Assembly: GCF_004342685.1 (NCBI RefSeq)
Contig: NZ_SMBZ01000009.1
Location: 19,898 to 83,897 of the forward strand
DNA from: Sphingobacterium alimentarium
Lineage (GTDB): Bacteria; Bacteroidota; Bacteroidia; Sphingobacteriales; Sphingobacteriaceae
Length of the DNA stretch: 64,000 nucleotides
Reading direction: 5' to 3'
In this document: positions 58,820 to 64,000 of the stretch, piece after piece
Position numbering within the stretch: the first letter of the stretch is position 1
How the letters are laid out: every line of letters starts with the position of its first letter
Notes under the pieces: generated by a model
What the model was told of the DNA's origin: nothing
Databases searched by the model: none
What the model saw: only the letters and a program-made list of their open reading frames with translations
Program-made: the position numbers and the translations under genes

Positions 58820-60253
58820 TTAGGCTTCGTTGCCGAAGCATAGGTATTTTATTTCCATATATTCATCAAGACCGTAACGAGAGCCTTCGCGCCCAATTCC
58901 GGACTGCTTGATTCCACCAAAAGGTGCGGCAGCATTGGAAATAAGCCCTGTATTGATGCCAATCATGCCGGCTTCCAAAGCTTCACCCACACGCTGGCAA
59001 CGGTGTATATTTTGGCTGTAAAAATAAGCCGCCAATCCGAATGGCGTATCATTGGCTTTTTGGATCGCTTCTTCTTCGCTATGAAATTTGAAAAGCGCGC
59101 AAATAGGTCCAAATATTTCTTGGGATTGGATAAGTGCATTATCCGCTACTTCCGTTAGTACCGTAGGAGCGAAGAAGTTGCCCTTGAGCTGCTGACCACC
59201 TGTTTGTAGCTTCGCACCTTTCTGAATCGCGTCTTCTACGTGAGCTTGTACTTTTTCTACAGCCTTCGCATTGATTAGCGGTCCGACTTGGCTGCCTTCT
59301 TCGAAGCCATCCGCTACTTTCAGATTGCTTACCGCCTCGGTTAATTTCGCGGCAAAGGTTTCATATACGGAATCCTGCACATAAAATCTATTGATAGACA
59401 CGCAAGTTTGTCCCGCATTTCTAAATTTGCCAGCTACTGCTCCGCGTACAGCTGCGTCTATATCAGCATCATCAAATACAATAAACGGCGCATTGCCTCC
59501 CAATTCGAAGGACACACGTTTAATTGTGCTTGCAGCCTGTTCCATCAAGGTTTTGCCCACCTCTGTGGAGCCTGTAAAAGTTATCTTCCGAATAAGCGGG
59601 TTGGTTGCTAATTCTTCTCCCAGGCCTTTGCTATCCTTGGAGGTGATGACCGAAAAAACGCCTTTCGGTACCCCTGCCATATCGGCTAATTTTGCTAATG
59701 CAAGTGCCGTGAAAGGAGTCTGGGAAGCGGGTTTCAACACCATTGTGCAGCCAGCGACTAGGGCAGGTGCCAACTTGCGCGAAATCATAGCCAACGGGAA
59801 ATTCCACGGAGTGATGGCTCCAACTACACCCACAGCTTGCTTAATAGTTACTATGCGCATGGTATTGTTCGAGGGAATCGTTTCGCCGTAGGCGCGTTTT
59901 CCTTCTTCGGCAAACCATTCGACAAACGCATTTCCATATTCCACTTCACCCAAAGACTCTTTCAGCGGTTTTCCAGACTCCAAAGTCATTATTTCCGCCA
60001 GCTCATGTTTATGTGCTTGGGTTAATTCGAACAATCTCCGCACAATGGCGGAGCGCTCGCCCATAGGCCTTTCTTTCCACATTTGCCATGCGCTATGCGC
60101 TTCTACTATCGCATTTTTGCAATCCGCAACACCGAGGTCCGGTACTGTGCCGATAGCGGAGTTGGTAGAAGGGTTGATTACTTCGAAGGTGGAATTGCCC
60201 TCTACAAATTCACCATTTATATATGCTTTTTGTATAAATAAACTATTCTTCAT
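58820..60253 (-). CDS. gabD: NAD(P)-dependent succinate-semialdehyde dehydrogenase-like
   Basis: This 477-residue aldehyde dehydrogenase has the catalytic Cys in RNAGQTCVSINRFYV, the general-base Glu in VSFELGGNAPFIVFD, the nucleotide-binding GSTEVGKTL and the PWNFPLAM motif. The length and the C-terminal SNAAAPFGGIKQSGIGREGSRYGLDEY-type ending point to GabD rather than BetB or AldA. It would take 4-aminobutyrate-derived semialdehyde to succinate. No gabT is adjacent. A small motif, GEVEYGNAFVEWFAEEGKR, is typical of GabD. Confidence 0.92.
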   Translation of the reverse strand: MKNSLFIQKAYINGEFVEGNSTFEVINPSTNSAIGTVPDLGVADCKNAIVEAHSAWQMWKERPMGERSAIVRRLFELTQAHKHELAEIMTLESGKPLKESLGEVEYGNAFVEWFAEEGKRAYGETIPSNNTMRIVTIKQAVGVVGAITPWNFPLAMISRKLAPALVAGCTMVLKPASQTPFTALALAKLADMAGVPKGVFSVITSKDSKGLGEELATNPLIRKITFTGSTEVGKTLMEQAASTIKRVSFELGGNAPFIVFDDADIDAAVRGAVAGKFRNAGQTCVSINRFYVQDSVYETFAAKLTEAVSNLKVADGFEEGSQVGPLINAKAVEKVQAHVEDAIQKGAKLQTGGQQLKGNFFAPTVLTEVADNALIQSQEIFGPICALFKFHSEEEAIQKANDTPFGLAAYFYSQNIHRCQRVGEALEAGMIGINTGLISNAAAPFGGIKQSGIGREGSRYGLDEYMEIKYLCFGNEA

Positions 60254-60297
60254 GGTTGCTCAACATTTGAATCCCTTGTATGGTTTGTGCTAAACTA

Positions 60298-60323
60298 AAA
60301 AAAGAGGATGAATCCTCTTTTTT
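60298..60323 (-). terminator. terminator after ribBA
   Basis: An 11-12 bp stem (60298-60308 with 60313-60323) of AAAAAAGAGGA type, 5 bases beyond the ribBA stop, ends on the minus strand in a U-run. Confidence 0.82.
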
Positions 60324-60327
60324 GTTA

Positions 60328-61542
60328 CTATAAATTTTTCAAGATGGTGTGACCCATTCTATCTCGTTTTGTTTTCAAATATTCTTGATTGTAAGGATTA
60401 GGTTGAATCTCGATAGGCACGCTATCCACGATCTCCAGTCCGTAGCCCACCAATCCAGCCCTTTTTGTCGGGTTATTGGACATCAGTCTCATTTTGGTTA
60501 CGCCCATATAACGCAATATCTGTGCGCCCACGCCGTAATCTCTAAGATCTGCTTTGAAGCCCAGCTGTACATTTGCATCTACAGTGTCTACGCCATCTTC
60601 TTGAAGTTTGTAAGCATGTAATTTATTGATCAAGCCGATACCACGACCTTCTTGGTTCATGTACACGATGATACCTTTACCTTCTTGTTCGATCATTTCC
60701 ATGGCCTTGTGCAATTGTGGTCCACAGTCACAGCGGCATGATCCGAAGATATCACCTGTCACACAGGAGCTATGGACACGTACCAATACGGGTTCATCTT
60801 CATTCCATTCGCCTTTGTATATAGCCAAATGCTGCTCACCCGAATTTTTCTGCGTGAAAGCTTTCATCTTAAAGTCTCCGTATTCTGTAGGCATATGTAC
60901 AGACACTTCCTCTTTGATCAAGGTGTCGTGTTTAAGACGGTATTCGATTAAGTCCTCGATGCTTACAATTTTCAGATTAAAACGTTCGGCTACTTCCATC
61001 AAGTCTGGAAGCCTTGCCATCTCGCCATCGTCTTTTAATATTTCGACCAATACACCTGCTGGTTCAAAACCTGCCAAGCGTGCTAAATCTACTGAAGCCT
61101 CTGTATGGCCTGTACGTCTAAGTACGCCACCATCCATAGCGATCAGTGGAAAAATATGACCTGGTCTACCCAGTTCTTCGGGCTTAATATTAGGATCGAT
61201 CAGCGCTTTTATCGTTTTTGAACGGTCTGATGCCGATATACCTGTCGTACAGCCGTATCCTTGTAAATCTACAGAAACGGTGAAATTCGTCTCATAGACC
61301 GCCGTATTTTGGCCTACCATAGGGTGTAGGTTCAACTCTTCACAACGTTCGCGGGTAAGAGGGGCACATACGAGACCTCTACCATGTGTGGCCATAAAAT
61401 TGATCACCTCCGGTGTTGCATTACGAGCAGCAGTCACGAAATCACCTTCGTTTTCTCTGTCTTCATCATCCACCACAATGATTACTTTTCCTGCTCTAAT
61501 GTCCTCAATAGCTTCTTCTATGGTGTTTAATTTTATATCCAT
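60328..61542 (-). CDS. ribBA: bifunctional 3,4-dihydroxybutanone-4-phosphate synthase / GTP cyclohydrolase II
   Basis: RibBA supplies both branches of riboflavin synthesis. Residues 1-200 are the DHBP synthase ([16 protein letters not shown] acidic site; [27 protein letters not shown]). Residues 205-404 are GTP cyclohydrolase II, with zinc cysteines in [20 protein letters not shown] and the GTP-binding [14 protein letters not shown]. The C-terminal domain is complete. No FMN riboswitch fits the 73-base gap upstream. Possibly co-transcribed with the permease gene upstream. Confidence 0.97.
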   Translation of the reverse strand: MDIKLNTIEEAIEDIRAGKVIIVVDDEDRENEGDFVTAARNATPEVINFMATHGRGLVCAPLTRERCEELNLHPMVGQNTAVYETNFTVSVDLQGYGCTTGISASDRSKTIKALIDPNIKPEELGRPGHIFPLIAMDGGVLRRTGHTEASVDLARLAGFEPAGVLVEILKDDGEMARLPDLMEVAERFNLKIVSIEDLIEYRLKHDTLIKEEVSVHMPTEYGDFKMKAFTQKNSGEQHLAIYKGEWNEDEPVLVRVHSSCVTGDIFGSCRCDCGPQLHKAMEMIEQEGKGIIVYMNQEGRGIGLINKLHAYKLQEDGVDTVDANVQLGFKADLRDYGVGAQILRYMGVTKMRLMSNNPTKRAGLVGYGLEIVDSVPIEIQPNPYNQEYLKTKRDRMGHTILKNL

Positions 61543-61615
61543 CGATATATATTTATTATTACGCTAAGTAAATTAGATTTTATGATAATAGTATAATGAC
61601 AACGTCAAATTCGGC

Positions 61616-63076
61616 TTATGCCTTTAATTTCTTGACTCCGACCCGGTTTTTTATCCAATTCCATATCGACTGCACCTTCATCTTATACTGTGTCGCATCG
61701 AATATGGCGGAATCTGTCGTAGACTTGTAGGTCAGGAATGCGGCAAGTGGAGCTAGCACTATAATAGCCATCCACATACCCCAGAATGGCGTGATCACGG
61801 CATCTTTAGCTGATTTTTCGGATACGGTAGAAATAATGTGATAAATCAAGAAAAAGATAATAGACATCACCACCGGCGCGCCCAGACCACCTTTGCGGAC
61901 GATGGCACCCAGCGGTGCACCAATGGCAAATAGTAGCAAACAGGAGACGGCCAACGTAAATTTACGGTGCCACTCCACATCATATTTGATGTCTTTGTCG
62001 ACTAATTCCTTGTATGTCGCGCCACGGATAAATGAAGCATCCTTGAAAGTCTGCATCGAGCTCATGGCATTGCTGATGACCGATCGACGGCTTTCGACAG
62101 GAATATAACTGAGTATATCGCCTGAAGTATCCTTGATTTGGGCTTTCTGCACAGGCCTCATGTTATAATAGTGCGAAGTGAAAAGCACATAGTTTTTCAA
62201 TTCGGCAATATTAATCTTGGACAAACTATCAATCTGCATGTTTGTAGTGTCCGATTTGAGTCCCAATTGACGCAAGTTCATCATCTGATGGTGCCCTTTG
62301 AATAGGCTCTCATCAGTACGCTGCATGTCGAATGCCGACATGTCAAACTTCGTCTCGGTCTCGCGGAAATAAAAACGTGTAAACTGCTGTCTCGGGTCGT
62401 AATTGGAAGCACCTTGCTTGCGCGAGTCTTCGTACCGAACACCATTGATCAGTTTCAGAATCAAGAAACTTTGATCGCGCGAGTTGTACATATAGCCTGT
62501 GTCCGCCATCAATACGTTGCTGCCCGACGAACCGTTTGTCTGATTGTAGATGGTCAGGTCATACAGTTCTGTTCCGTCCTTGGACTTGTTTTTAGCACGA
62601 ATGGAATAGTTGGGGATGGAATTGTTGAAAATCCCTGGTTTTATCAAAAAATCCGCTTTTTTCTTTGTTACATCCCACAGGAGCGAACCCATTTTGAGGT
62701 TGACTACGGGAAGGGTATAGTCCGAAAATACAAAGGAAGATCCTGCAAAGAAGGCTACCAGCACAAAAAGCGGAGTCATCGCCTTACGCAAGGATACACC
62801 GGCCGCTTTGATGGCTACCAGCTCGTAGCTTTCGCCCAGATTCCCGAAAGTCATGATAGACGATAGGAGCATGGACAGCGGCAACGCCATAGACAGCTGC
62901 ACGGCACATTGGTAGCCTATCAGCTCCAAGATGACATGCCACTCCAGACCTTTACCGATGAGGTCATCAATGTATTTAAACAAAAAAAGCATCAGAAGGA
63001 CAAACATCACAATACAGAATGTGACGATAAAAGGCCTAATGAATGCTTGTAATATTAAGATGTGTATCTTTTTCAT
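61616..63076 (-). CDS. LptF/LptG family permease
   Basis: This 486-residue membrane protein belongs to the YjgP/YjgQ family that forms the transmembrane part of the LPS-export ABC system with LptB. It has three N-terminal membrane helices (FCIVMFVLLMLFLFKYIDDL; then the LPLSMLLSSIMTFGNLGESYELVAIKAAGVS pattern, a family signature), a large periplasmic beta-jellyroll (about 130-350) and three C-terminal helices. Whether it is LptF or LptG cannot be decided. The other half-transporter is not in the window. Confidence 0.93.
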   Translation of the reverse strand: MKKIHILILQAFIRPFIVTFCIVMFVLLMLFLFKYIDDLIGKGLEWHVILELIGYQCAVQLSMALPLSMLLSSIMTFGNLGESYELVAIKAAGVSLRKAMTPLFVLVAFFAGSSFVFSDYTLPVVNLKMGSLLWDVTKKKADFLIKPGIFNNSIPNYSIRAKNKSKDGTELYDLTIYNQTNGSSGSNVLMADTGYMYNSRDQSFLILKLINGVRYEDSRKQGASNYDPRQQFTRFYFRETETKFDMSAFDMQRTDESLFKGHHQMMNLRQLGLKSDTTNMQIDSLSKINIAELKNYVLFTSHYYNMRPVQKAQIKDTSGDILSYIPVESRRSVISNAMSSMQTFKDASFIRGATYKELVDKDIKYDVEWHRKFTLAVSCLLLFAIGAPLGAIVRKGGLGAPVVMSIIFFLIYHIISTVSEKSAKDAVITPFWGMWMAIIVLAPLAAFLTYKSTTDSAIFDATQYKMKVQSIWNWIKNRVGVKKLKA

Positions 63077-63137
63077 GTAAACAGCACTTATCCGAATATG
63101 TTGTTAGAATAAGATCGCTTACAAAGATACGGAATTT

Positions 63138-63515
63138 TTATGCACCAATAACACTTTGAAGATAGCTAATTGAATTGTCCCAGATTTTTTTTCTTTCTTC
63201 TAAATCTTCTTCTTTGACAAAATCCGTGATGGATAGAGAAACGTCGTTAGTCAATTCGTCTTGAACGATTTCCAATTCAAAAAAGTTAGGCTCATCGTCT
63301 AGCCATTTGAACTTTACACATTTATTCTCTTTGAATACGGCCACCTTAGCACGGTGAGATTCATTGTCCCAAATGAATTCATAAATCCCGTCGTGGTAAT
63401 TTACATCGTCAGCAAACCATTGAGTAAGTTCATTCGGTTCGATAAGATAGGGGTATAATATTCGCGGAGAAGAATTAATCATATATTCAAGCTGAACTTT
63501 AATTTTTTCTGACAT
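63138..63515 (-). CDS. START-like (AHSA1/SRPBCC) domain protein
   Basis: This 125-residue soluble protein has the SRPBCC pattern: VQLEYMINSSPRILYPYLIEPNELTQWFADDV at the N-terminus, a beta-sheet with YEFIWDNESHRAKVAVFKEN and FKWLDDEPNFFELEI, and the long C-terminal helix RKKIWDNSISYLQSVIG. Bacteroidota have a conserved short START-like protein of this length. No ligand or partner can be read from sequence. The 238-base gap upstream (63516-63753) holds only the tRNA promoter. Confidence 0.82.
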   Translation of the reverse strand: MSEKIKVQLEYMINSSPRILYPYLIEPNELTQWFADDVNYHDGIYEFIWDNESHRAKVAVFKENKCVKFKWLDDEPNFFELEIVQDELTNDVSLSITDFVKEEDLEERKKIWDNSISYLQSVIGA

Positions 63516-63711
63516 ATCTCTGCTTATCTTTTAAGTTTACATATTTAATGATTTCTGTAATAATACATAATTTTATTTTAATTGTATATAGGTTAAACAA
63601 AATTTTGTCAAAGAAATAGTTTTATGTGTTATAGGTGATTCATTTATAGTGAATTGTGCGCTTTAGGGCCTGTTATGGTGGATTTGCGGCTTATAAAAAA
63701 TAAAAAAAAAC

Positions 63712-63741
63712 TTGTAAAGTGAAATGATGTTGCTATATTTG
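63712..63741 (+). promoter_or_regulatory. tRNA promoter
   Basis: TTG at 63712-63714, a 19-base spacer and TATATTTG at 63734-63741 form the best promoter match in the window. The RNA would start near 63745, about 9 bases before the mature tRNA. Confidence 0.7.
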
Positions 63742-63753
63742 CATCACTGAAAC

Positions 63754-63827
63754 GGCGGGGTAGCTCAGATGGTTAGAGCGCAGGATTCATAACCCTGAGG
63801 TCGGCAGTTCGATCCTGCTCCCCGCTA
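63754..63827 (+). tRNA. tRNA-Met (anticodon CAT)
   Basis: The 74-base gene folds as a standard cloverleaf: acceptor stem GGCGGGG with CCCCGCT (G1-U72), D-arm GCTC/GAGC, anticodon loop TTCATAA with CAT at 63788-63790, and T-arm GGCAG/CTGCT around TTCGATC. The CCA end is not encoded. CAT can mean elongator Met, initiator Met or lysidine-modified Ile. The G1-U72 pair and the overall sequence favour elongator Met. The anticodon stem has one A-C mismatch next to the loop. Confidence 0.92.
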
Positions 63828-63832
63828 CAACT

Positions 63833-63866
63833 AAACGTATCTCATAATTTGAGGTGCGTTTTTTTG
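63833..63866 (+). terminator. terminator after the tRNA
   Basis: A roughly 10-bp stem with two G-U pairs (ACGTATCTCA paired to TGAGGTGCGT) followed by seven Ts, starting a few bases after the tRNA. Confidence 0.8.
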
Positions 63867-64000
63867 TTTCTTGAAATACTCTCCTGATAGCATAAATCCA
63901 CTTTTTGTATATTCCGGTGATGTGCACCCAGTCATTCCAGGCATATCCACCCAACATTGGGTTCGTATTTAGTGTTTAAGCATGACAAATTTACTTCTTT
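63867..64000. other. unassigned DNA at the right edge
   Basis: 134 bases follow the tRNA terminator. On the minus strand a frame is open from the edge for 22 codons (KEVNLSCLNTKYEPNVGWIC) to a TGA near 63932, which could be the C-terminus of a gene lying outside the window. The sequence may belong to a mobile element next to the tRNA. Neither reading is supported strongly. Confidence 0.25.

Noticed and set aside
60626..61159. 177-codon plus-strand frame opposite ribBA
   Set aside because: The opposite strand has all ribBA catalytic motifs; the shadow frame shows none and contains unlikely composition.
61543..61615. FMN riboswitch before ribBA
   Set aside because: The gap to the upstream permease gene is only 73 bases, too short for the aptamer, and no conserved helices are visible.
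1..64000. CRISPR array, rRNA genes or prophage
   Set aside because: No regularly spaced repeats, rRNA sequences or phage structural or integrase genes were seen. The only mobile remnant supported is the group II intron.

Overview
The window looks like chromosome from a member of the Bacteroidota, most likely the Sphingobacteriaceae (Sphingobacterium or Pedobacter-like). The reasons are: a SusC/SusD pair, many lipoproteins with short lipoboxes, a CarboxypepD_reg-type outer-membrane protein, DUF4292 and START-like proteins typical of that phylum, an A+T-rich base composition, almost no strong Shine-Dalgarno sequences, and repeated TAnnTTTG -7 boxes (Bacteroidota sigma-A) before genes and the tRNA. 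Most of the window is ordinary housekeeping DNA with intrinsic terminators between convergent units.

Layout. 1-4.0 kb: 3' part of recN, then a leftward operon of a bacteriophytochrome histidine kinase and the heme oxygenase that makes its biliverdin chromophore. 4.2-5.6 kb: two unknown lipoproteins. 5.7-11.1 kb: leftward heme pathway hemA, a hemC-hemD fusion, hemB and hemL; hemE and hemJ are at 57-58.7 kb, so most of glutamate-to-protoporphyrin is in the window. 11.4-16.4 kb: membrane proteins, rbfA, aat, a class V aminotransferase, a DUF2027-like protein and a dodecin. 16.5-19.2 kb: a secreted GH78 rhamnosidase. 19.3-21.9 kb: leftward rplM-rpsI-rpsB-tsf. 22.2-29.0 kb: cell-envelope genes (TPR protein, DUF4292 lipoprotein, EnvC-like factor, tatA, MltD-like transglycosylase, NlpC/P60) and a PyrR-like phosphoribosyltransferase. 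29.2-34.3 kb: thrA-thrB-thrC behind a Thr/Ile-rich leader peptide and a complete attenuator.

34.4-43.1 kb is the most unusual part. It is a tight six-gene operon of SusC, SusD, a cyanophycinase-like lipoprotein, an isoaspartyl peptidase, a second secreted cyanophycinase-like protein and a PKD plus beta-propeller lipoprotein. Together this reads as a Sus-type uptake and degradation system for cyanophycin or other beta-aspartyl peptides instead of a glycan. A truncated group IIC intron (43.16-44.04 kb) sits immediately behind its terminator.

44.1-49.4 kb: rlmI, a fosmidomycin-resistance-type MFS exporter, a short MutS-like ATPase, fabH and clpS. 49.5-54.0 kb: a TonB-dependent-type outer-membrane protein and a coupled DUF1080/SGNH-hydrolase pair. 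54.1-58.7 kb: a yjjG-like phosphatase, a two-component system, a TPR membrane protein, hemE and hemJ. 58.8-63.5 kb: gabD-like dehydrogenase, ribBA, an LptF/LptG-family permease and a START-like protein. 63.75 kb: tRNA-Met(CAT). The last 130 bases are unassigned.

All functional calls come from reading motifs and lengths; no database search was run.
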